This document shows, piece by piece, positions 11,186 through 21,920 of a stretch of DNA of 64,000 nucleotides. The position numbers were made by a program, and so were the translations under genes. Source of the stretch: Leptasterias polaris (lineage: Eukaryota; Echinodermata; Asteroidea; Forcipulatida; Asteriidae); contig JAZGTN010000064.1 in the NCBI GenBank assembly GCA_037783415.1, positions 124,001 through 188,000 of the forward strand, in the 5' to 3' direction. Under the pieces are notes generated by a model, which searched no databases, was not told the origin of the DNA, and saw only the letters and a program-made list of their open reading frames with translations. Position 1 is the first letter of the stretch; each line of letters starts with the position of its first letter.

Positions 11186-12300
11186 AAACACTTTTCAACG
11201 TTTATCCGAACCGTACAAATGTAAACGATTAACCGGATGATCTGTCACTTAACCGTGTAACTGTCACAGGCTTACGTATAAGCCCGCACACTCATATATT
11301 TTTTTTAAACGTGTAACCGTTTTCTGACACTAAATAGTCACAATTTTCGCAGCACTTTTCAAGTGAATTTGTTTACGCTGATCCCAATCGTTAACATTTG
11401 AACGATTAACAAGATTATCGTTTGGTTAACCGGGTAACCGTGCAATCGATTTGTTTTGGAACACCCTCTAGCGTTCAATGTTTCTTTCAACTAATGCCGC
11501 ACGCAAAGTAATGAAATAACGAAGAATTAAGCCTGTAAATTGGAAACGATATAGGTGTGGCAATAATTATTATGGTCAGCATTTCGCAGCACTTTTCAAG
11601 TGAATTTTTCAACGTTTATCCGAACCGTACAAATGTGAACGTTTAACCGTAAGATCCGTCACTTAACCGTGTAACTGTCACAGGCTTACGTATAAGCCTG
11701 CGCATTCATGGTTATTTTTTTGTAAACGTGTAACCGTAATTCTGAAACAGTTGATGACCCGTGTAACAGCAGTTTCATAAACAACATTTCATGTAAAAAA
11801 AACTGTTTACACAACCAGCATGTGATCAAAAACATTGTGTCTTCCTTCTTTATTGCAGAATTTTGACTTTGCGCACCTGCAAAAGCGAGCATGTTGCGCA
11901 ATCGAATTGTTGTGGAACGCCCCCTAGCGTTTAATGTTTCTCACAAATTGCTGCACGCACAGTTGTATTGAAATAACAAAGACTACGAGTCTGTAAATTG
12001 GGAATGATATGTGTGTGTGTTTTATGGGATATTGTGCTGTGAAAATCGTGATCGCAGTTATTATGGTCAGCATAACACGGCACTTTTTAAGTGAATTTTT
12101 CAACGTTTATCCGAACCGTACAAATGTGAACATTTAACCGTAACATCTGTCACTTAACTGTGTAACTGTCACAGGCTTATGTATAAGCCTGAGCATTCAG
12201 GGTAATTTTTTGTCAACATACCGTTTCTGAAACAGTTGGTGACCCATGTAACAGCAGTTTCATAAACAAAATTTCAAGTAAAAAAAAACTGTTTACACAA
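11186..12300 (+). repeat. Three direct repeats with GTGTAACTGTCACAGGCTTA
   Basis: A block running from TTTTCAACGTTTATCCGAAC through the ACTGTCACAGGCTTA segment to ...TGTAACCG starts near 11188, 11605 and 12097. The spacing of 420-490 bp defines a large tandem unit. The second and third copies also share CATAAACAACATTTCA-type and AAACTGTTTACACAACC segments. No coding sequence. Confidence 0.75.
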
Positions 12301-12311
12301 CCATGCATGTG

Positions 12312-13438
12312 ACCTAATATCCTAAGCGTAAAAGTATGAAAGAGTTAGATCCTATATTAAATTGAAGCTTAGTAGTACATGAACTTAACTCTCAATGTAA
12401 TTTTTTTTAAAATTCTTAATTAATTAGCCCATTTACAGCGAGGTGAATATTTAATTAGCCAATCTTGAGACCACTATATCTCGAAATATATACAACCGAT
12501 CGTCAAACTGTTTTCAGTTATAGACTCCTTGGGCATTTGCGATTAGCCCTGGGCAACCGTGACCCCATGTTGACCTTTACTAACGGGTCAACCGGAAGTG
12601 GGACCATCTCAAGAACTACACAACCGATTTCAAACTTTTTTCAGTTATAGACTCCTTGGGCATTATAGATTAGCCTTATGTAACCGTGACCCCCATGTTG
12701 ACCTTTACTTCCGGGTCAACCGGAAGTGAGACCAAATCTCAAGAACTACACAACCGTTTTTCAAACTTTTTTTCAGTTATAGATTCCTTATGCACGGGAG
12801 ATTAGCCTTGGGTAACCGTGACCCAATGTTGACCTTTACTTCCAGGTCAACCGGAAGTGGGACCAAATCTAAAGAACTACACAACCATTTTTCAAACTTT
12901 TTTCAGTTATAGATTCCTTATGCACAGGAGATTAGCCTTGGGTAACCGTGACCCCATGTTGACCTTTACTTCCGGGTCAACCGGAAGTGGGACCATATCT
13001 CAAGAGCTACACAACCGATTTCCGAACTTTTTTCAGTTATAGACTCCTTGGGCATTGGAGATTAGCCTTAGGTAACCGTGCCCCCATGTTGACCTTTACT
13101 TTTGGGTCAACCGGAAGTGGGACCCTATCTCAAGAACTACACACGCGATTTTCAATTTCTTTTCAGTTTTATACCCTTTGAGCATTAAATGTTAGACAAG
13201 GGTTACCATGACCCCCATGTTGACCTTTATTTCTGGTTTAAAAGCTCCTTTCGATCCAGTATCAGAATGAAGACCAGGTTTAGGTTTTTAGGCACACTAA
13301 GTGAAAAAGGGCCTGTCAAAGGTCAAGATTCTTCTATCTTGACATCAGACCAACTTTAAAGCTTTGAAGCACTTAATCGAAGCAAAACAATAATACACGG
13401 AACAGCTTTGTGTTTGTTCACAAACACCTAATGTCTAG
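12312..13438 (+). mobile_element. Helitron-like copy 3, head missing
   Basis: Joins the copy-1 body at CTAATATCCTAAGCG, lacks the 5' palindrome, has about five ~148-bp internal units (12.47-13.17 kb) and ends with GGAACAGCTTTGTGTTTGTT, the hairpin GTGTTTGTTCACAAACAC, eight bases and CTAG at 13435-13438. Confidence 0.75.
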
Positions 13439-13439
13439 T

Positions 13440-13618
13440 TTATTTTTGGAGCTTTATGTGTGAACCGAAAGAAAAGGCTAAAGTGGGGGTCATGTTTTTG
13501 AATAACATTTGAATTTTGTCATCGACATAAGCTACCAGACGGCACCAAACTTTTGAGTTTATGACATGTGGTTCAGAAGATATGATTTTTAATTGTGAAC
13601 TTCCTGTTGGGACTGGAA
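13440..13618 (-). mobile_element. Helitron-like copy 0, interior part
   Basis: Reverse complement of about 16.78-16.95 kb. It begins exactly where copy 3 ends, which shows that copies 1-3 are an insertion within copy 0. Homology to 16.8 kb ends at the GGACTGGAA segment (13609-13617). Confidence 0.75.
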
Positions 13619-14296
13619 GTACAAAGATTATAACTCTCTGACATAATGTATTATGGTTCAGACGATGTGCAATTTTACGTAGAAACTCCCAAAACGCTTC
13701 CATATTTAATTATTTGTATTTGTCTAAATATCCCTAAATGCATGGCCGTATTAAATTGTCTTTACTTATCTTCATATCCCAAAACGCTTCCGTGTTTAAT
13801 AGTTCGAGGACTCTCCACGAGTGAGAGGGCGCTAATACAAGTCCACCATTGTTAATTATGCCATCGTTAGATAAACCATAATATAGCGAAGCAGTGAACC
13901 CAGCAGGTCCAAAGGTCAGAACGAACGATGCTACGCGTTGGAATTGTCTGGAATTGGCTGTGTGTGTGGATGGCCGTACAATATGCTATATACACTGTAC
14001 ATGTACAGTGTTTTTTTACGTGCAATGTACACACACTCGGGCCATCGTGTTTGTCTTTGTCTCAAAATACGTTTTTAAATTGGTAATATCGTCAAGAAAG
14101 AAACAAAAAACACTCAAAACAACTGCTGATGGATCTAAGTTAGAGCACATGCTTTCATTTTATGTATTGTTTGTGTCTTTTAAGACTGTAGTTCCTGAGA
14201 TCAAGCGATAACAAATTTTTACGTTTAAATGCTATGGAAAAAGGATGTAAAGAAAGATAATAATAAAAACAAAACAAATCTGTACAAAAACAATAG
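13619..14296. other. No gene seen; local duplication
   Basis: A segment around CCCAAAACGCTTCC is duplicated (13687 and 13777). A palindrome CACTGTACATGTACAGTG lies at 13993-14010. No ORF here resembles a known protein. Confidence 0.5.
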
Positions 14297-17135
14297 GCGT
14301 TTCAGCTACCAGGCCGAAACCCCCAATAAATCAGGTTTTGTACACGGATTTTGTTATCAGATAATCTTAAACTTAACAATGTCGTACAGGGGTCGAAATA
14401 GCCGGAAGTCCACTAGCCCGGGACTACCAGATTGACAGCCGGGCTACCGTTTCCCCCAGTTTTATAGTAGCCCGGCAGGCTATAGTGGAAAAATAAAGCA
14501 AATTCACATCTTAACAAACATAATTATTTCTGTGTAAACAATAAGTTGTAGAATTTTCTCTTGTTTTTATTTCGTTAGCGGACGATAATAAATTTTTGAT
14601 ATCAGATCACTGTCGCGCTAGCGCTGTCATAACAATAAGGGCAAGTCTCATCATGTTGCCTGCAATAAATAACTAAACTTACATGACGTACACGCACACA
14701 CTCACACTGCACACCCATAATGCAGCATAATGGCATGTAAAAAAAAAAACGCATCGTCTGGTTAACTGGTTGATTGTGCCAACGTAACGTCCGCCGCAAG
14801 ACCACAAATCTGATTCGACATGACAACAAGTATTGCACTGCCACAAAAATACTTCCACTGACAGTGTGTGCGCAGCAGAATCTTAGTTGTGCTTAACTCA
14901 ACAGTGTCAATATAAAATGACACACCGGCACGCACGTGCAGAATCAACTGGTTTCCGCAGTCATTCAGATGGAACCTGATTATTGTAGTGAGAACCAACC
15001 AAACACAATACAACAAATTTCAGAAGGTGCCGCGGCCGGTGATTGATGGAAAGTTTTTGTGCGGCGTGGACCACCGGCGACCGGCATCATGTGGCGGAGT
15101 TTTGGAAGGAGTTAAACCTCCTTCAAAAAAAAAAAAAATTTGTGAGTATATATAGACTGTTTTTTATTGTTTTATTCTAATCTTTTTTACAATGAAAGGG
15201 TATGGTCATAGTTTGGTTTTTGTCAACATAATGTTAGCTTGGCGCCTAGTATATGAAAGCAAATTAAATCAATGCAATACAGAAGGAAACAAAAATCCAG
15301 CCAGGGCTACTGAAATTTATTCAGGGTTACTAGCCCTGTGGGCTACCTTGAAAATGTAGTTAATTTTGACCCCTGTCGTATCGTACAAGTTATATACCAT
15401 ATCAAAGCTTAGGTCATGAAATTTAGCATAAAACATAAATATCTGAACATAATTAATTAATTGACTTAGTTACATGTATAATGAATTAATATTTAATTAG
15501 CAAATTTTTAGACCGCCATATCTCAAAAAGTATACGCCCGATCATCAAACTTTTTTCAATTATATACTTGTTCTGTTGGATACTGTAGATGTGTTTGGTG
15601 GTTTAAAACATCGAACGACGTCACCATGACATCATTTATTGCGCCTTTTGTATGTGTGTACAAAACGCATGGCTCTGAAAAGTGTAAGTATTTGGTTGTC
15701 GTAAAACACAACTTTTCAAAATAAGTTCAATAACATAAAAATTGTTTTGAAAACACAAATGCTTTTACTAAGAGTTATTCCAGGCCATTAAAACTAATCA
15801 AAGTACAATGTATTTCCACGACAATCAACGAGTGACAAATCTGACACCATGGCTATATAGCTTGCTGTATTGCGCAATCACTGCATTGTGTTGGAGATTG
15901 CCATACTGCGCCGCATTTTTTATAAGCTACAGTATCAAACGTGAAGTAAGCTTAACGTGAAGATGTTAACACGTAAAGTCATAGGATTTCTCTCGCCACA
16001 ATTCCTGTCCTATGGCCTGTGTGGTAAATAAAATTGTGGCGCGGTGCGCTATTTTTGCAGGTTTTAAACTGTATTTGGCGTACTGTGTATGGCGTACTGT
16101 TCTCTGATGCTAGGTTGCATGCATAATAGAATCTGTTTGAGAACCAATCTTTCAATTACTATTATTACGAGGTCACCAGCTGTTATAGCGCCCTCCATCA
16201 ATGTGTGTTAAATCTAAACCAAAAGGGGAAATCTTTCAATTTTCAGGGTTTTTGTTCCAAGGCATTGCACAGGGACAACTCTTATTCCATATTGTAGCTT
16301 ATAAAACAAATTAGTATAAAAGACACCTTTTCGTCATCGTTTCGTCATCAGGTGTTAAAATTACATTAATTCAAAGTTTATTGTTAAAAAATCATATCTC
16401 CTCAACCGTATCAGTTAAAATTATTGTGCCGTTTTGTAGCTTACAGCACATGTAACATTTTATTTAGAAGCGTGACCCACTGTGACCTTTACTTCCGCTA
16501 CAAACAGCAAGCTCTAAAATTAAAAAAATCATTACTCCTGAACCACATGTCAAAAAGTCATGTTATTTGTGTCGTCTTCTAACATTTGACAGAATTAACT
16601 TTATAATTCTTGAACATGACCCCAATTCGACCTTTTTCTTCCAGTGAAAACAGGAAGTTCAAATAAAAAACAACACATTTCCTGAACCACATATCATAAG
16701 GTCATAATCTTGTGCCATCTTGTAACTATAATGACACAGTTGCATTTTATTCAAAATCTGAACTCACTTTCACCTTTCCTTCCAGTCCAAACAGGAAGTG
16801 CACATTTTAAAAATCATATCTTCTGAACCACATGTCATAAACTCAAAAGTTTGGTGTCGTGTGGTAGCTTATGTCGATGACAAAATTCAAATTTTATTCA
16901 AAAACATGACCCCCCACTTTGGCCTTTCCTTCCGGTTCACACATGAAGCTCAAAAAATTAAAATCATATCTCCCTTATGGTCCAAACAGTACGAAGAGTT
17001 TCTTTAGGGTATACGACTACAATTAACCTATTGGATATGACATGTAAGTTTCAGTATAAAATCATGATATTTTATCTTTTTGTTCCACCAACCGAAACCC
17101 CTCTGTGTTCGTTTTTACAAACACCTGATCTCTAG
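14297..17135 (+). mobile_element. Helitron-like copy 4, interrupted by a TIR element
   Basis: The head has the interrupted palindrome GTTTCAGC...GCCGAAAC followed by CCCCC. The body includes GACGTCACCATGACATC (15.61 kb) and several ~120-bp units carrying CTTCCGGT/AACAGGAAGT motifs with ATATCTYCTGAACCACATGT. The tail has CCGAAACCCCTCTGTG, hairpin GTGTTCG-TTTTTAC-AAACAC, eight bases and CTAG (17132-17135). Positions 14387-15375 are a separate inserted element. Confidence 0.7.
14387..15375. mobile_element. Inserted TIR element, 989 bp
   Basis: Ends are CAGGGGTCGAAATAG and, reversed, CAGGGGTCAAAATTA. TCGTA borders both sides (14382-14386 and 15376-15380). CAGGGG termini resemble hAT, but the visible duplication is five rather than eight bases, so the class is uncertain. 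Subterminal TAGCCCGGG/CCCGGGC motifs are inverted at the left end. No transposase is seen. It sits in Helitron-like copy 4. Confidence 0.65.
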
Positions 17136-19321
17136 TTTATCTTGAAATTAGTTTCATGCTACATGTATTATTCAGTCAATGAGTAAGCAATTATCAATTT
17201 TTAAAGTGGACCGGTATGAGGACATGTCAATCTAACAAATGATCTTGATGAAGACAAATGGCAAATACTTGTATAAATGTGCATTATTTTGTTCTTGTTT
17301 TGAGCAGCATTTTAATTCAATTATGCCAGTAATTGGCCTGGTAGGCCTATTACATGTATATTGAACTTATCGCTGGTGCGATAAATTGTTTAATTCAGTT
17401 TATTCATTGCACTTTGTTTCTTTCCTTCCACATATGAGTAGGTCCCCTGCCAGTTGAATAAGGGTGCACCACAATAAGGAGAATACAGAGCGTCGGGCCT
17501 CAGTAATATTTTGTTGGCCGTCAACATTTTTAATATCACACAGATTTGAGAGCCAAAATAAAAGGTGGGTGAAGTGTAAAAATGTGCTCCAAAAATTTTG
17601 ACCTGATGGTTGTTGACTTCCAACTTGATGTACTTTGGATGACGTAGGCCCTGAAAAATGGTCCGATTTGCCCGTAGGTCGGAGGTCATAAGCAATGAGC
17701 GAACAAATGAGCAATTAAGATGAAGGTCGGTTCGTTAAACACAATGGGTTATGCTGATTGGACCCATATCCAAGGACCTCCAAGTCACTCGCGTCACTTG
17801 GTGACCATTGTGGAAGAGCCTTATAGCAAGACATATGAAGCAAAAAGTTGGGTTGTCCACTGACCTTCATTGCATACATGTACATTGGGTTGTGCTTATT
17901 AGATCATTGTTTATTTGTTACATTGAGCATCATATCTGCATGGCAGGCCTTGAGTATCACAAACCCGACTACATTTGTACAAAAGAGTAACCTTTGAAGC
18001 AAATAAAAAAAAGGAAAAACTGTATGAAAGTTAAGTTTAATTGTTTGGATGAAAATACAGTTCAAGCATCACTAAAGGAAAACACTTGCTTGAGAAAAAG
18101 TGCCCCTTTTTAAAATCAAAAACTATGAAACCAAGTTTTGGCCATTGGATAGTACTGATCGAGGCTAAAATGTTTATAAGCACCGTGTTATAGGATTGTT
18201 TGTCCAAAAATTAAGTATTGCATTTTTAGCAGCCAATTTCACCCATACTTTTCTGCGCTCAAGTCCTGCAAAAAAGATACATAAAGTATTGCATTTTTAG
18301 CAGCGAAGCCTGTTCCCAAGCCCTGCTAAAAAACAATCACCCACATCTACACATGTACCAATCTGAAGGTCCGTGAGAAACAGCCAATCAAACATTTCAT
18401 TACACAGCCAATTCGGTAAACATTTGTCCTATCTGGCACCCTCCTCGAACCCACAATTACATGTACCATACGGGAGTCACCCGGACAAAATGGTGCGGGT
18501 CAGAAGGCAAAGGGCAAGGAGTGAACCGATCTGAAGATCCGTCTGCGAAACAGCTACATGTAATGAGTCACTCCGGAACACAGCACTTCAGGAGATTTCT
18601 TGGAAGTCAGAGGCCATCACCCTAAAGGGATCGCTCCGTGTCAGACCAGATTTTTGAGTGATCACTCCGCCTTTGACCAACCGGGATACCCTTACATGTA
18701 TGCATGTGCATAAAACTTCTATGTGCTGCGCGCATTCTCTGTGTGTAAGTCCGTTGACCCAAGTGGGTGGTGCTTAAATCCGTTAATGAATGTTCTAGAA
18801 ATGTGTTTTCGAAGGCTCTGGAAAGTGCAGTGAAGAGCGGAATTTCAATATGGAAAGGACATTTTCCAGCTAATTCTACCATGTCTACAGTTCTGTACCT
18901 TGGGGTCTTCTTCCCCATATTTTGTGACGGGTGTCAGATTGTGTACCCGTTGTTGTTTCTTCTTCTTAGCTGGACATTTGCCGGAGTGAGTTTACCCCGT
19001 GATAGCTCATAGTCATATCGGCAGAGAACTGTTTTCACTCCTGGAGTTGATCGTTTGCCAGAATGTGTTTGATCCTCGCTGTATCTTCTGTTGCTGAAGT
19101 ACTTGCCCGTATCCCAACCCTGTTGAAGTACTCGCCCATATTCTTATTTTGTATAAGATCTGTTCTGAATGTACATTTGTTTAACTTAATCATATTTGAA
19201 GTTTTATCATTAAATCACTTTGATTCTGTGTTCTTAGTGTCACCTTGTTTGATTTCTTTGTTGCATCTGAGAAAATTCAGGCATTGTGTGATTCATATTC
19301 ACGGATAGTTTGTAGTTTATA
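17136..19321. other. No recognisable gene; two short repeats
   Basis: AAGTATTGCATTTTTAGCAG is duplicated at 18.21 and 18.28 kb. CCCTAAAGGGATCGCTCCG at 18.61 kb recurs at 19.69 kb, followed in both by a diverged GACCAACC segment, indicating two copies of a small dispersed repeat on either side of the SINE. Several 60-100-codon ORFs have no family resemblance. Confidence 0.5.
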
Positions 19322-19680
19322 GGGTGTCATGGCCGAGTGGTTTAGATCATCGGATTCAAGTTCTTGTAGTTTAAAGTCATCAGGGTGTGGGTTCAAATCG
19401 CGGTCATGATGCTTGTGTCCTTGAGCAAGACACTTCGCTATAACTGCTAATTCTCTTCACCCAGGGGTAATATTGGGTACCTACATGTACGAGGGTAGAG
19501 GTTGATATTGTGTTTGAAAAAGCCTTCTGAGCACCACAGCAGCTCAGGGCTGTGTACTCCCCAGGGAGCTGAGAAAGATTAAAAGGAATGTTATTGGCCC
19601 AATGACCAGGACACTAATGTAAAGTGCATTAAGATGTTATTGTAAAATGCGCTATATAAGAGCTAGTTATTTATTAATTT
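19322..19680 (+). mobile_element. tRNA-Leu-derived SINE with V-SINE-like core
   Basis: The head GTCATGGCCGAGTGGTTTAG has a tRNA-Leu A box, an anticodon loop TTCAAGT (CAA) and the B box GGTTCAAATC at 19390-19399. The core GTCCTTGAGCAAGACACTT is that of V-type SINEs. The tail GCGCTATATAAGAGCTAG followed by TTATTTATT is a typical SINE 3' end shared with its LINE partner. About 360 bp. Confidence 0.82.
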
Positions 19681-20454
19681 GTAAATATTTGGATCCCTAA
19701 AGGGATCGCTCCGCGTCAAACTAGTTTTTTAGTGATCGCTCGCCTTCGACCAACCAGGAGGCCCAGCTCAACCAGACAACCAGGCGACTTGCCCAACGGC
19801 AGTTTGAATGACCGTCTACAGCGTCTGGCACCCTGGCAGTTTAGGCAACCGCAGCGAAGACAGTCAGAGATGTTGCCATACCAAACAATCGAGATGGCGG
19901 ATGTTCTAATCCAGGAGTTTTTTTAGATTGCGCGCTTCTAATCCAAGATGGCACAGGTTACAGATTTAATAGTCTTTAATAGTCTTTAACAAATTCTCAA
20001 TAGGCGTGTTTTTGAGGGTGGCAATGATATCTGGGCATGTGGAACTATTGACATTGATGCATATTTGTAGTTGATGATCTTCAATTTCGTCTTCGAATTA
20101 TTGAATGAAAGATCCTAGAGCACCTACCTATCCCTTTTTAAAGATTTTCTGCATCTTCCCAATCCATAAACTGTTCACTTTGGTGTGTATTATTGCTACG
20201 CTCTTCCCTTGTTGTTGCTGTTGACTGCATGTGAGTTCCACAAATATTATTCTCTTTTCTCACTTAAGTTCATGAATAATTCATATAAGACAGTCCATGT
20301 CGAGGTTGTAGAGTAGGGGCGATTCTGGTCTATCAGACCATCAGGTGTTTCTGCGACAACTGTGTGGTATATTCAGAGAATGTCACCAGCAGTTGGATGA
20401 GTGTTGTGTTTGCACTACAATGTAGGAGGAAAGCGTTGGCAGATGGACTTGAAC

Positions 20455-21754
20455 CAGTGTTGTACATATAGGTCTCGAGACCTGGTCTCGGTCTCGAGAC
20501 CGTATCAAGACCTTTTTTTGGTGTCTCGGAAGTGCTGGTCTCGGTCACAGAATAACTGGTCTCGGTCTTTGTCTCGGTCTTGGTCTTGGTCTTGGCTGCC
20601 AATGTCTCGGTCTCGACCCTTGAGACCCCTCGAGACCACAGCAAATAATGTTTTTCCTACAGGAAATACGTCGACTTGGCCTAGAGCCATGTTGCTTTGT
20701 TGATAAATACCGCCGTTCGTGTTTCTCACACCCGCACGCTGACATTGCAATGTGCTGCTTAGTCTTCATTCAAAACACGCACCATACATAGTACAATTTT
20801 TAGGCTGAAGGTGGAGATTGAAGCTGGAGTAAAAACTACATGTAGCTTGCCGAATTCTGAATGGTACCTGTGTTTCACTGGTTACACGCTGTATGCTCCA
20901 TGCTGCTGTGGTTGCCAATGTGTTGGTAATGCATTTGCTTGGTCTTCCAGCGCCTCGTCCCTACGTACTCGTCATAGTTGTATTTTTAGTTTCTCGCATT
21001 CTCCATTTTAATCGTCGTAATCGTAATGTCAAGCTGATATTTTGTTTGGTTTAAAAAATCACAAGGAACTTCCAGGTAGTGGCAAACTGGAGAAGAACAA
21101 CAACAAACATTGTGCCGAGTGTAAATTTTGTTCCAAAATTATATCGGAAACATGCGGAACAACTTCGGCCTTCACACGCCACCTGAAACGCGTACGTAAG
21201 CAGATTGAAGTTTAGTTCAAATTCAAACCTCGGTATCAAGGAAGATAACCAAATCACACTACTATTATCCCATGTCAATCAGAATGAAAAATGGCGGTGT
21301 TGGAAGTGGATTTTCCCCAAAAAGTTGTTCACCCGTTTGCACTGCGTGATGTGTGATTTAAACAGATCGATCAGCATACTGAAAACGAGATGTCACAGCC
21401 TGGACTTCATGCCGGTATGACTTGTTATCTTTGTAAATCAATATAAAGATTAAACAAATTATGTCTTGAAATAAAAAGTGTAAAGTTTTGGTGGAAACTT
21501 AAATGTGATTGTGTATTTTCTAAATCTTTATAGCAGTGCTTAACTTTATTAGCTTGCATACTCGGTATTTTTTAAAGCTGATATCACCTTAATTCTTTTT
21601 GTTTTTACACAATTGTATGTATACGTGGGGTAGGTCTCGGTCTCGGTCTCGGTCTTGGACACCTTGGTCTCGGACTGCAAAAGTCTCGGTCTCGGAAGGT
21701 CTGGTCTCGGTCTTGGTCTCGGTCTTGGACTTCCAGGTCTCGATTACAACACTG
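20455..21754 (+). mobile_element. hAT transposon, 1300 bp, with 8-bp TSD
   Basis: Terminal inverted repeats CAGTGTTGTA at both ends. The flanking ACTTGAAC at 20447-20454 is repeated exactly at 21755-21762, the 8-bp target duplication expected for hAT. Both subterminal regions are dense in GGTCTCGG/GGTCTTGG/CTCGAGACC motifs, plausible transposase-binding sites. A BED finger remnant remains inside. The catalytic domain is missing, so it is non-autonomous. Confidence 0.9.
21100..21201 (+). pseudogene. hAT transposase BED zinc-finger remnant
   Basis: The frame reads NNKHCAECKFCSKIISETCG, then TTSAFTRHLKRV. CKFC and RHLK are the C-x2-C and first His of a BED finger, the DNA-binding N-terminus of hAT transposases. 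The position of the expected last His is Arg (CGT). Nothing of the RNase H-like core follows before the 3' end of the element. Confidence 0.72.
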
Positions 21755-21920
21755 ACTTGAACATCAATTTTCTCACCACATAGACGAATGCTGCACTATA
21801 GATCTACAAACATCAGGTACACAGACTTTTTCATTTTGTTTGTGATTTGTTGAATTCTTTTTGTGATAAGGATGCCATCTGCTGTGCCCTGACCAGTGAA
21901 GCCCTGTTGTTGGTCAATAC

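Larger units (their letters stand above)
20275..21920 (-). pseudogene. Non-LTR retrotransposon reverse transcriptase fragment, split by a hAT element
   Basis: Minus-strand frames right of the hAT insertion read GTADGILITKRIQQI and MKKSVYLMFVDL, the fingers/palm start of a LINE reverse transcriptase. Left of it, the minus strand reads RPESPLLYNLDMDCL, the PESP-L-YNL palm segment that follows the GVRQGG motif. The region between contains frameshifts and stops, so it is dead. It is 5' and 3' truncated, about 350 bp of retroelement in all once the insertion is removed. The clade is not resolved. Confidence 0.68.

Noticed and set aside
13894..14211. 105-codon plus-strand ORF
   Set aside because: Composition follows local AT-rich DNA, it has no family resemblance and it lies next to Helitron-like sequence.
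19322..19400. Functional tRNA-Leu gene
   Set aside because: It lacks a paired acceptor stem end and runs into a SINE core and tail.
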